Shown: positions 47,383 to 57,523 of the stretch, piece after piece
Layout: each line of letters starts with the position of its first letter
How positions within the stretch are numbered: the stretch's first letter is position 1
Assembly: GCA_003996215.1 (NCBI GenBank)
Contig: QJPP01000805.1
Span: 248,001 to 312,000, forward strand
Source of the DNA: Jaltomata sinuosa
Taxonomy: Eukaryota; Streptophyta; Magnoliopsida; Solanales; Solanaceae
Reading direction: 5' to 3'
DNA: 64,000 nt
The notes under the pieces: generated by a model
Seen by the model: the letters and a program-made list of their open reading frames with translations, nothing else
The model's database searches: none
Told to the model about the DNA's origin: nothing
Program-made: the position numbers and the translations under genes

Positions 47383-47487
47383 GATGCCATCAACAAACTA
47401 AAACTAAACAAAGAAATATAATTATTCACAAAATTGAACTAAAGTAAGTAAACCCAAATTCTAAACTAACTCAATACGCCAAATTAT

Positions 47488-47505
47488 TCCCCGTCAATGG
47501 CGCCA
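47488..47505 (-). other. tRNA-Asp-type PBS of Athila-like #2
   Basis: Minus strand TGGCGCCATTGACGGGGA, 16 of 18 matching the Athila-type PBS, four bases from the LTR. Confidence 0.8.
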
Positions 47506-47509
47506 TTTT

Positions 47510-48851
47510 TGATAATGCTCAAATCGTGCTCTCTAAAGTTGGAGGTCACGGTGATTGTCAGAGCAAAACAAAATTTATAATTCCCAACGAGTGTCAGGGT
47601 CATACCCAAGGGAACAATGTAGTCGCGATTGAACTGATGGAGAATCCAAGCAACTTATTTAAGTTCAATTAACAAAAAAGGGAAAAGATATCTATAAGGG
47701 GGGATTTACGAACTATAACTAAAGATAAAAGAAAATCAAATAAAACATAAGTTGATCAATGGCTTCCACCTTACTTTCGCCAAGCAAAGATAACAAGGGA
47801 GAATTCAGAATGGGAATTCAATTCACAAGACTTGCACCCAATCAACACATGGGAAGTTTTGGCTAAAGGTGCACTTAACTGTCTTTCGACCAATCAAGCG
47901 ACAATCCTCATGGGTTCTCTTGAATCACCATGAATAAGCAATAACGAATAATTTACTTGGGTGAGTTGGGTTATCTCTAACCCCAACTCTTAGGTGGGAG
48001 TTTCCGGTAACCAAACTATCTCTAGCCTTGGTCTAGAGTGGAAACCCTCAAATCCCCACTATTGAATCTTCTCGAATTTAGGGAAATCCTTTTTCAAGAA
48101 AAACCCCAAATTAGAAAGCTAAGTCAATGTTTGCAACCATTGACTATAAATTAAAGCAATGGAGGATTTAATAGACCCAAATAATCAAATAAGAGCAAAA
48201 TCTATATATGAATTCAATACCCAAACAAGTATTATCTCTAATACAAACCCAAATCTCAATTCAACAATTACACCAATAAAATAGCAATTAAGAACAAAAG
48301 TTGAAGAATGGAAACTAAGGATTTTACAAAAAAGAGCATCCAAATCTTCACTCCTATGGTGTTGGTTGATGAACTTGCTCTCCAAGCTTGCCAAAAGTTG
48401 TGAGAATATCCAAATATATGTTTCTAATCGGCTGAGAAGACTTTTATGTGGATTGGGGTTTCCAAATATGTGAAATTCCAAAACTGCCCCAGCTGCCTTC
48501 GCTTTCCTTCTTCGCCTACGCAAAAGGTCGGTCGCGTACGCGAAGTTTCTTTGTCTGGTTGACCCTCACGTACGAGGTCAATGGGTCGCGTTCATGTAAC
48601 TTTGCTTTAGTTGGCCTTCGCGTACGCGTGTGGGATATCGCGTTCGCAATGGCATGTACTGCTTCCAGCTACTTGCTTCTCCGAATAGCTCCCTTTTGAC
48701 TTATTTTCATCCGAATTCTTCCCGAACACTTCTAAAACACAGGAACCTGCAAAATAGAAGTAATCCATGTCAATTGCACTATTTTTACACTTATTCTTAG
48801 CAAAAGCATAAGTTTAAAGGCTAAATAAGTAGGTAGAATACCAACTTATCA
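47510..48851 (-). repeat. 5' LTR of Athila-like #2 (1342 bp)
   Basis: Begins (plus) TGATAATGCTC, ends ACTTATCA. Pairs with 40692-42033. Confidence 0.9.
48492..48655. repeat. CGTACGCG word array, U3 (right LTR)
   Basis: 'tcgcgtacgcgaag', 'ttcgcgtacgcgtg' and 'tcgcgttcgc' retain more CpG than the left LTR copy. Confidence 0.8.
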
Positions 48852-49929
48852 ATACTCCCCATCGAGAGGACCTAATATACCTTGCCATGGTATAAAGGCA
48901 TGGTTGATGTGATCACTAGTTCTGAGTCCCAGCTAAGGGGCTAAGTAAACTATGGTGGCACGTAGTTCTGGGACTTTAGGTACGCTGAACCTTAATCCAA
49001 CTCGGTGCTAAGTACTACTCCCAAACTGAATGCTGATAGCTCATTTAAAAGTGAAGTTCTGGAATGCTGTATCAGAACCTAATTAATCTAGATGATTTCT
49101 GAAAGACTGTATAATTGAAAACTATTCATAAAGCATGTGTACATATCTAGATATCATACTAATCATGAAACTTACTAAATTTGTAATCATTGATGGCATA
49201 TCTGAATACCATGCTAATCACGGAACCTACTAAGTTCATCATCATTGATGGCATATGTTGAAAGTCTATATTTAAAAACATATTCCTGTAAAACATACTG
49301 AAGGTAAGCTGAAGCTTGCCAAATCATGAGAGGTTTTAAAGAAAATCTGTAGACTCAAAACTGGCTAATTTCATGCTTAAAATTGAATGCTTGTAATCTA
49401 GGTTAAATTATGAAGAAAACCAATTCTCATGAAAATACTACCTTTTCAGGCTAGATTCTTGATCTCTTAAAGTTCTTGTAAATCATGCAAGTCATTGAAA
49501 TCATGGAGAAAATCTTCTAAAATAGGCTATAATTCATGTAGAGATCATAAGGACTGAATTTTGTAACATTTAGCATGATTTAGTAAGACCCCTAGTTTCT
49601 GACATCATGAAATTTGAAATAGAAGACTGGGGTTTTGGGCATAAGGGTAAACTGAACTCTTACTGAATACCCACATACCTGGTGGATGATAATCCTGAAG
49701 AGAAATCTGAAGTTGAAGCTTTAGAGAAGAAGCCCTAGGTCTGAACTTTGGAGAAAAGTGTTCTTTTCTTCTTGAAACTTACTTGAGAGGAAACTGTCTA
49801 GATTTGAGATTTAGACTTGATAAAAATAAGCCTAGAGTTATTTATAGTCGGGGCTAAAAGAAGAATGAAAGGTCTGAAATGCCTCTAAGGAGTTAAATTA
49901 ACAACTACTGAAAAAACTCATCGCTGGGT

Positions 49930-50230
49930 TCCACGAGCATGAACCACGACCCGTAGAATGGATCATGATTCGTGGAAAGGGTTCGTGGTTTCTGGGCGAA
50001 GTTACTGGTCTCTGGAATGATTTCCATGAGTTGGTTTCACGACCCATGGATCATTCCACGACCCATGTAACCTCCTCGTGGTTTTCAGGCCACTTTTAAG
50101 CTTCTGGACTATTTCCACGAGTTGGTTTCACGACCCGTGGAACCTTTTCATGGTTTTTAGGTGAAAAAACTGATTTCAACGAGTTCAATCTACAGTTCGT
50201 AGTTTGATCCACGAGCCGTGGATTACTCTC
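49930..50230. repeat. CCACGA-N-CGTGG word array, U3 (right LTR)
   Basis: Paralogue of 36193-36506, shorter by one ~40-bp unit (one CCTCGTGG/CATGACCCGTGG step is missing). Confidence 0.8.
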
Positions 50231-50582
50231 ATAGTTTCTGTCTGTCAGTTTGACAGACAGACACATTTTTGTAACATGGATAACCTTTTACTCCAAACTC
50301 AGATTAATACACGGTCAGTGGCATAGGAAAGAAAACTCAAAGACCTTTAATTTGGTAGGTACTAGGCCACCTAACTCTTCATATTCTAGGAGTTATGATT
50401 GTTTGAAGTTGACCCTAGTTTAGTTTTACATGAAAACTTCTTTGGGTACTTTCAACTTAACTTGCTTATAGGAGTTTCTTATGAACATGATCCGCACCAA
50501 AACACTTCCCACACTAGGGAATTGATCATGACACCTATGGAAAGTGGTTTAGTCTTAGCTTAAAAAAAATTTGGGTGTCACA

Positions 50583-50587
50583 CACAC
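50583..50587. other. target-site duplication, right copy (CACAC)
   Basis: Pairs with 34130-34134. Confidence 0.8.
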
Positions 50588-52186
50588 AATCTTACATCAT
50601 TTTTCCTTTATTACAGGTCAACTCTAATCTTAACTGATTCTTTTTCCTAAGATAATTCTCATTAAAATATCTTTTACCTTTACAATGCAAGCATTTACTA
50701 AAGATTAGTTTGTTCAATCAAAAAACTCTGAGTCAATCATACAAGGTCTAACACAATTCACACATAAACCATTAATTAAGTATCAACTCATAAATTAAGA
50801 GTTCCTATTTTAGAAGTTTAATCATTTCACCATTCTTTTCCACCTTCTAACATTAAGGTTTAGACTCCTACAAACCCAATAACCACATTATTTATGCATC
50901 ATCACTCACGTAGTTGTTATCTCATAACGTTTATCCAGATACACATACATAAATATGTTTATTCACAAGATTCTGGTCTTATAAATTTATTCTAACATAT
51001 TTCATCCAAAGTCTGTGCTCGAAGGCCTAAGCATGTTGTCTCTGTCAATCACTATACAATAATTATGATCACAAATTCAAAGTCTTACTACAAGTTAACC
51101 ATAACCTACCTCGATGTCAGGCTGCTGCTAAACTTGTATGCACTTGCTCCTTGCTCTCATTCTAGGAATTTGGATGGAGAAACCACAAGAAGGGGAGGTA
51201 TTATTCCACTTTCAAGAGCTTTTGTCTCTTTTGCTTGTTGTTCTAGGGTTAGGATAGGTTTTGGGATATTTTTAGTAGGTCTCCTTTTTAGAAAAGAGTT
51301 GGGATCTCAAAACATAAATCTCGAGTTTCTGCCTTGCGAGATTTGTTGTGGCAGAACTTTCCTCGTTGTGGCGAGACTATGGTCTGCTGCGGTAGACTTC
51401 GTTGGCATCCCCACCTTTGACTTAGTTTTTAATTTGTATTCTACTTAAAACACCACCATAATTAATTTCACAGAAAATTCATAACACAATTTTTATTTCT
51501 TTCATTTTTACCTCGAATTTCCAATATCAATGGAATGAGCCATTATATTAAATACTAATTTATCAACCATTCATCTCCAAACAGACCCAGAAGGCATAGG
51601 GGTACGAGTTCAATTTACAAATTGATGTCAACTTAAATTCTTTGTTTACCAAATCAAGTTGAAACAATTACACCACGCCATTTGTTTTACTGAACAATTT
51701 AACAAGTCGCCTCTTCATCGAGACCTTATGCATTAACGAGGGCAAACTGAAGATTAAGCACGAACCAAAAATTCCTAACTCGAGTAAGAGGTTACTTAAT
51801 CAGGTTATTATCAAGATTCCACGACAGAGGAGTTTAAATTTTTAAACACCGATACACAAATTAGCAAAATAGATTGCGAACTCGCAAAGGACCACTATGA
51901 AATTCTATGGCTCGGATCTTTAGTATTCTCTTATTTATTACCTGTGTCTACTATTTAGGCAGAATACCATCACCCATTCTTACTAAGAAACTGAAAGAAG
52001 CCTCAAAAATCAGCGATCGAATCTCGTTATGCCAAGACCGCTGTGGTGAAAATTGATTTGACACAGCAGGAGATAAGGCAATTTTTAGGGGGGAAGGAAA
52101 GGTCATTTCAACACTTTGGAAAAACCAACCCGCCCTTACTCACTCAAAATCCTCTCAACCGAATGTTCTCCTCATCAATTTGTAAG
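50588..52186. other. unclassified, LTR-like sequence upstream of module #3
   Basis: Continuation of 33657-34129. No conserved frame. A word-like cluster 'gttgtggcagaac', 'gttgtggcgagac', 'gctgcggtagac' lies at 51345-51405. An A/T-rich dyad 'gtttaaatttttaaac' is at about 51833-51848. Right of it is a plausible first exon ending at 52186. Confidence 0.4.
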
Positions 52187-52798
52187 GTAAAACTCTCTTT
52201 CTGTCATTTATACTATGCTTGCTACTTTTGCATTGCATCGATTTTGTGCATATTGCTAGATTTGGCCCAAAAATGAGGCTTGGGGTATGGGATAGTTCTT
52301 TCCCTTATAAGGTTGGATTCACAAAGCATGAACACTAGATTTACGTTGCTAACTTGTTTACAATGCCCTTTATGAAGTTTTCATAGAGTTCATGGATTTC
52401 ATGCCTGGGGCTTGTTTTTCAGGTCTTAAATCACCGTAAAGACAAATAATAAGTGTTGAACACTAATTGGTTATGCCCAATTTATGAGAAAACTTGATAA
52501 AATGAAGTATAAATGTAAAATTGCCATTTTTGGACACTAGGTTGGCTGGGGACGATGGTCTAGCTACAATGAGAATTTCCTCATCATGGTGACTCCATTG
52601 TAGAGGATAGGTTCTCACTGCAGAGACCTCGTCATGGTGGGAAATTATCCACTATAGCAAGATGCTGAGGCAGAATGCCTGCCAAGGCTGGCCCATTTCT
52701 CCATGCTAATTCCTTTTTGGCTTTTTAGCTTTCTTTATTCATTTTTGTTTCAAATTTTCAAAACATAACAAGTAACATGATTAATTTTCTTTCCACAG
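52187..52798 (+). other. putative 5' UTR intron of module #3
   Basis: Donor TTTGTAAG|GTAAAAC (52187; alternative TTT|GTAAGG at 52182) and acceptor TTTTCTTTCCACAG| (52798), followed by the ORF ATG after 10 nt. The interior has repeated words 'ctcatcatggtga', 'ctcgtcatggtgg' and 'cactatagcaag' at 52545-52690. Confidence 0.5.
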
Positions 52799-52808
52799 AG
52801 ATCAAAGT

Positions 52809-54699
52809 ATGGCCTCAAATAAAGAAGTAGATTTCATAAGGTTCGCATACACAGAGAACCAAAAGCGATACATCGAGCAATGAATTAGGGGGTTCACCCG
52901 AGAGAGATGCTTCCTAGGTTTTTGGCCCATGGAGGGAGCCTGGGAGATTGAAGATTAAGGAGGAAGCATTGGAGTTCTACTAATGATTGAGAGATATTGG
53001 GTGGTACCACTTGTGCAAATACCCAATGCAATCAATGAAAATTGGGTAAGGGAGTTTTATGCTCATACCCCTATCATCAACTGGAATGTCCTAAACCCCT
53101 CATCATATATGTTTGGGGTGAGATCATTAAGATTTTAGTTACAGATATCAATGAGGCTCTAAGGTTGCCAAATCCTCCTGAGACTGCGTACGAGGCAAAG
53201 AGAGATGCTAGGGATGGGCAATGGTTAGTGAATACACTTGTTCTAGAGGAGCATAGGGCCTCCATTACTTCATTGGCCATTAGATGGGGATCACAAGCAT
53301 CCACTTCACTGTAGATGCTCGGAAGTGGTTAATTATAGTGTCTAGGAGGATGTTCCCTTCTGGTAAGACTTCATATGTGACCTACTCTTGGGCACTGATT
53401 GTGTCTTTCTTACTAGAAGTGTGCCGATAAATGCGGGAGTAAGAATCATGGATGAGTGGAGGCACTGTGTGATACTACATACCAAAGACCTCCCCTTCTC
53501 CTCACTAATTACTATTTTGTGCAGGCGGGCAAACGTTCCCAGTGAGACCATGAATTGCATCACTAACCCTGACAAGCCCTTCGATCCATTAAGGGTGAAA
53601 GGTGTTCCCAGTAGTAACAAGAAAAAGCAGAATATAGGGTCAGAGGGAAGGAGCAGTAGCGATCAGGCCGACGATGGAGTTAAGACTGATCCCATATCGG
53701 CCACGGCTACCCTGAAGCAGTTGGGAGTGGATGTAGCTACTATGCGGAAAATACTGGATGCCTTACCAAATATTCCGCTGGAGATAGTGCCTCTCCTGGT
53801 AATTGGTCCATCGAGTATTAAAAGTCCTTCAAACTGTCATGGTACTTTTGAGTCATTGGAACAGGCGCATGTTGAGCTCCAAGGAGAGATTGATGCAGAG
53901 AGGAAGAAGGGATGCGCTAGGGATAAGGTGATAGTGAGGATGTGGAAGGGAATCAAGTCTCTCATCAAGAACCTCACTCTGAAGCAGAAGGTTCCTAAGG
54001 TGAGCCAAGAGTATGCCAAGGAGTTTTCTTTCCTCAGCGGGTTAGACAAGGAGGAGTCCATGGTAGAACAATACACCGCTATCCAGGAAAGCCCTGAGCT
54101 GGATCACTACGAGGAGAAGGAAAAAGAGTTAAGAGTCACAGAAAAGAAACACTACCATGACATGGCACAAATAAAGGAGGAGATAGCAAGGATTAGAGAA
54201 TTCAAGGTTCGGCTTACGAGAAAGGCTATGATTATGATAATCTCTGTATCCATCCCAAAATAGACCTGCCAGAAGGATTCAGAATTCCTCAGTTCGAGAC
54301 CTTCAATGGTGTCGGAAATCCTGAAGCCCATCTAAGAAGCTATTGCGACCAGATGGTCGATGCTCGAAAGAACAATGCTCTATTAATGAGGCTTTTCAGT
54401 CGAACTCTGAGCGGAGAGGTGTTAGAATGGTTCACCTCTCAAGAACTGAAGAAATTGTCCAGGTGGAGTGACCTAGCCTGAGACTTCTCTCAACGGTTTG
54501 CATACAATGTAGAAGTCATCCCATATCGCTACTCTCTGGGATGCATCAGACAAAAATTGAACGAAGACTTCAGGGACTATGCCTATTGATGGAGGAAGGA
54601 AGTGGCGAGAGTTCGGCCTCCTATAAAAGAAGAAGAAATAAGTGTGGTGTTTATGTGCTCTCAGGAGTCGGAATTTTATGACAAGATGATATCAGCGGT
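52809..54699 (+). pseudogene. module ORF #3 fused in frame to an Ogre-type gag (broken, interrupted)
   Basis: Starts MASNKEVDFIRFAYTENQKR; the first five codons (MASN) agree with module #2. It contains NWVREFYAHTP (about 53040-53070), a TAYEAKRDARDGQWLV linker (53190-53230), FTVDARKWLIIVSRRMFPSG (about 53305-53365), INAGVRIMDEW and FSSLITILCRRANVP (53425-53540), a basic segment and a long coiled coil to about 54060. Without a break the same frame then enters MVEQYTAIQESPELDHYEEK, which is Ogre gag (compare 12220-12140), and, after a frameshift near 54215, the capsid core FETFNGVGNPEAHLRSY (54297-54350) up to the LTR inserted at 54702. Stops near 52883, 52960, 53135, 54480 and 54588. The fusion frame itself (53388-54215) is open for over 270 codons. 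Confidence 0.72.
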
Positions 54700-54701
54700 A
54701 A
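54697..54701. other. left flank / putative target copy GGTAA of the young Tekay element
   Basis: Five bases before the LTR start; the matching right copy is outside the window. Confidence 0.4.
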
Positions 54702-55018
54702 TATAACACCCCGTACCTTTCAAAACCTATGTGACTAAGTAAATATCGACGAAGGTATTTGAGCTCGAGATTGTGAAGGGGTACTTTGGCCTAGAATTTG
54801 AAATGGTCAAATGTATATAAGTGTTAAGTTAAATTATAAGGAGGAGGGTTTTGAAAATGAGATAAAACAAGTGAGGTACTTGCTCGACTTATCTAAGCAC
54901 TTAGGTGACAAGTAGGTGCATCACCTACCTACGCTAACGAACTAAGTTCCGAGGGCCGATTACGGGCAGCAACACCATGGATTATTAGACCTAATGGTAG
55001 CCCAAATGAAGCTTAAAG

Positions 55019-55190
55019 TTGGCCCATCAAAGCACAACCAAATCTGGCCCAAACAACTACAAAAGGTAGCCACCAATATTGACCACATTTTGACCCAAGA
55101 GAAGCCCAAAATCAGCCCCAAAACTTAACCCTTTTGAGGCCCAAGCAAAGGGTAATTTTGGCCCAAGTTTCTTGACCCATTTTGGCCCAA
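55019..55190. promoter_or_regulatory. cluster of five GGCCCA (site II-like) words upstream of TATA
   Basis: GGCCCA near 55021, 55047, 55139, 55160 and 55184, several within TTGGCCCAA. All are kept in the right LTR. Known: GGCCCA/TGGGCC binds TCP factors; use here is inferred. Confidence 0.45.
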
Positions 55191-55223
55191 ATATACTCAA
55201 AAAAGTCGGCCAAAAAGGTCCCT

Positions 55224-55231
55224 TTATATAG
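55224..55231 (+). promoter_or_regulatory. TATA box of the young Tekay 5' LTR
   Basis: CCCTTTATATAGGCC, about 35 bp after the last GGCCCA word; repeated at 63156-63163. Confidence 0.65.
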
Positions 55232-56413
55232 GCCTTTTGCTGATCAATGTTCATCACAAAAAGCTGGAAAATTCTCTCTTATCTCATTTCTTTTTGGCAG
55301 CCCTTCTCTCCCTTTAGGGTTCTAAGAAGACCAAGATTAATTGAAGCTTAAGGTGAGTTCAACAACTTGTTATCTTGGTATTAATCTACTACATATAGCT
55401 AGGATATCCTATGGTAAGAAAGACATGAACTATGGCAGCCCTTTCTTATGATTTAACACATGGAAATTGTGTAACAATTAAGAGCTTTCTTCTTCTCTTG
55501 TTGGTGTATGTGTAGGGGGTACTTAAGCTTTTAAAGCATCAATAAAAAGAGGATAAAAATACACCTTCAAGTGTGGTAAGTACTCTGCCCATAATAATAT
55601 TTTTTTGATTGAAGTTCGGATGGACAATTGTTGTTGAATTGTTGTTAAGAACTCACGAGACGGCGATCGGAAGCCGTGGGTTCAATGTGTTGCTATTTTA
55701 TTTCGGCATGGTGAGTTGTGTAGGGGATGTTTGATGTGTTTTGTATTATTGGAGGCAGTAGGTTGGTGTGTGTGTGATGTGTATTGGATAAGGGGAGAAA
55801 GGTGTGACGATACACCTTTAATTAATGCAAAATACGTAAATCTGCCAGGGAAATGTTTAGCTACTGTTTTGGGAGTGTTGCAGCAGGTTTAAGAGCTAAT
55901 ATTAGCTTCATTATACCCTTGTGTTGTAGATTAACTTAATAAAGGAAAGTCCAAGTTGTGTTAAGCGCAATCTTCGGAAGGAACGAGGTATGTTAAGGCT
56001 TCTTTATTCCTTATCGGCATGAATCTAGAAATAGAACTCTAAATCTCCGAAAAAAGGAATTTGAGTATTTTGTTGTAAGAGAGCTGATTTGGTAACTCAA
56101 CAAGTCTTAAGGAACTAATTTATACATTATGGTGATTCAAGTCGCCTTCTTATAAAAAATCTGATTCTTTTTGCACGAAATGTAAGTTATCCTTTTGTCA
56201 AGTTTCTTCTTTGTATTGTGATCTCTAATCAAGCTTTAGAAAGTATACAATGAAAGTTAGAAAGTCAAATCCCCATTTATATGTGTTTGGTATGTTGATT
56301 CCAACACCTAGTAAGCCAAGGTTAAAGAAGTTATCTAAATGAACCTTCATAAATAACAAGAATAGCTTTGAAGGTCAATCTAGTATACACTTATTATGCG
56401 TGGTTTTCGTGTT

Positions 56414-56627
56414 AGTGTGCACCGAGGTGCTACTGCCATATTGAGGCTATTATATACATAGTGTGCACCGAGGTGCTACTGCCATATTGAGGCCATTATA
56501 CACATAGTGTGCACCGAGGTGCTACTGCCATATTAAGGCCATTATATACATAGTGTGCGCCGAGGCGCTACTGCCATATTGAGGCTATTAAATATAGGGT
56601 GCGCCGAGGCGCTGTTGTGGTTCAGTG
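56414..56627. repeat. 46-bp tandem array, 4.5 copies, with a palindromic core
   Basis: Copies start at 56414, 56460, 56506, 56552 and 56596. The core is GCACCGAGGTGC in copies 1-3 and GCGCCGAGGCGC in copies 4-5; both arms change together. Confidence 0.88.
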
Positions 56628-57312
56628 TGGGTTATAAAGAGTGAGTTGCAGCGTGAGTTAATGCATGTGTTGTGTTCTAAAAAGAATAAAGGAGAAAGAG
56701 CTTAACGAGTCTTACCAATTACAGTTTACAAGTGTCATATTTTATCTTGTTCAGATTTACTACTTGCGACTTGCTTTTATGCTTCTACCTTACATGCCAG
56801 TACATTATTGTCGTACTGACGCCCCATTGCCTGGGGGCGCTACATTCATGCCTGCAGGTCCAGACAGAAACCCAGATAGACCTCTTCAGTAGGAGTTGCG
56901 GAGTTCAGCCATTTTGGTAAGCTCCATTCTTCCTGGAGCTGACGAGTCAGAGGTCTAGCTTATATTTGGACCAGGTTATGTATATGTACAGCTTATGGGT
57001 AGTCCAGGGCCCTGTCCTGGATATGAGATATTTTACTTACTCCTAGAGGCTTGTAGACGTGTATATGTACATCAGTGTTGGGTATGGCCTTGTCGGCGTT
57101 GTTATTAGTTATCTACTATGATAATAGCCTTGTAGGCCTTGAGTTGCTTAACTACTATTGAGCTTTCAGTGTTTCAAATTGTAATTCTTAGAGACCTTGT
57201 CGGTCTCGGGCCCCCAGTAGGTTCAACAGAGATACACTCTATTTTGGCACCCTCGGCCTTTTGGGGCTCTGGGTGTCGGTCATGTCTCCCATGGTTTGGG
57301 GCGTGACAAACT

Positions 57313-57324
57313 TGGTATCAGAGC
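57313..57324 (+). other. primer binding site, initiator-Met tRNA
   Basis: TGGTATCAGAGC, four bases after the LTR; the standard chromovirus PBS, intact. Confidence 0.9.
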
Positions 57325-57523
57325 ACGTCGAATTCCAGGGAGTCTACAAGCCGTGTCTAGTAGAGTCTTGCTTATGGGTGTGTTATGCACCATACCTATA
57401 ATCATGAGGCTACGGGACATTTAGGAATTGTTATCCTTCTTTCATTTGCTAGATCGTGCAATAGAGCGAGGTCATAAGATGTTTGAAGTCTCATTCATGT
57501 TTTTCTATTTCTTGTTTACAGAA

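Larger units (their letters stand above)
40692..48851 (-). mobile_element. Athila-like non-autonomous element #2, complete (8160 bp)
   Basis: Two 1342-bp LTRs with perfect TGATAA...TTATCA ends, a tRNA-Asp-type PBS, a polypurine tract GTTTGGGGGTT and a 5-bp target duplication. The internal 5.5 kb has an unknown ORF in the gag slot and a gene module, but no protease, RT or integrase. It is inserted in an LTR of the Tekay-type element, so it is the younger of the two. Confidence 0.87.
34135..50582 (-). mobile_element. non-coding Tekay-type LTR element containing a nested Athila-like element
   Basis: LTRs 34135-36871 and 39649-50582 (interrupted) flank a 2.78-kb internal region. LTR termini on the minus strand are TGTAACACCC / TGTGACACC and ...GGGCATGACA, the chromovirus pattern. 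A PBS resembling initiator-Met tRNA and a polypurine tract are present, with a 5-bp target duplication. The internal region has no gag or pol, so it must have moved with proteins from another element. Confidence 0.88.
39649..50582 (-). repeat. 5' LTR of the non-coding Tekay-type element, split by a nested element
   Basis: LTR pieces 39649-40691 and 48852-50582 (2774 bp together, including one extra 5-bp target copy). They rejoin at 'gtatac|gccccatcgagag', as in the uninterrupted copy at 35169. Confidence 0.88.
54702..57308 (+). repeat. 5' LTR of the young Tekay element (2607 bp)
   Basis: Starts TATAACACCCC (TG mutated; the right LTR has TGTAACACCCC) and ends GGGGCGTGACA. It holds TGGCCCA words, a TATA box, a pyrimidine-rich leader and a 46-bp tandem array. 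Confidence 0.92.

Noticed and set aside
53388..54263. A 291-codon ORF as a candidate host gene
   Set aside because: Its 3' part is Ogre gag and its 5' part continues an interrupted retroelement module; no separate host gene is indicated.
57500..57523. Splice-acceptor-like TTTCTATTTCTTGTTTACAG just before the Tekay gag ATG
   Set aside because: No convincing donor between the PBS and this point, and gag leaders of this lineage are not known to be spliced.
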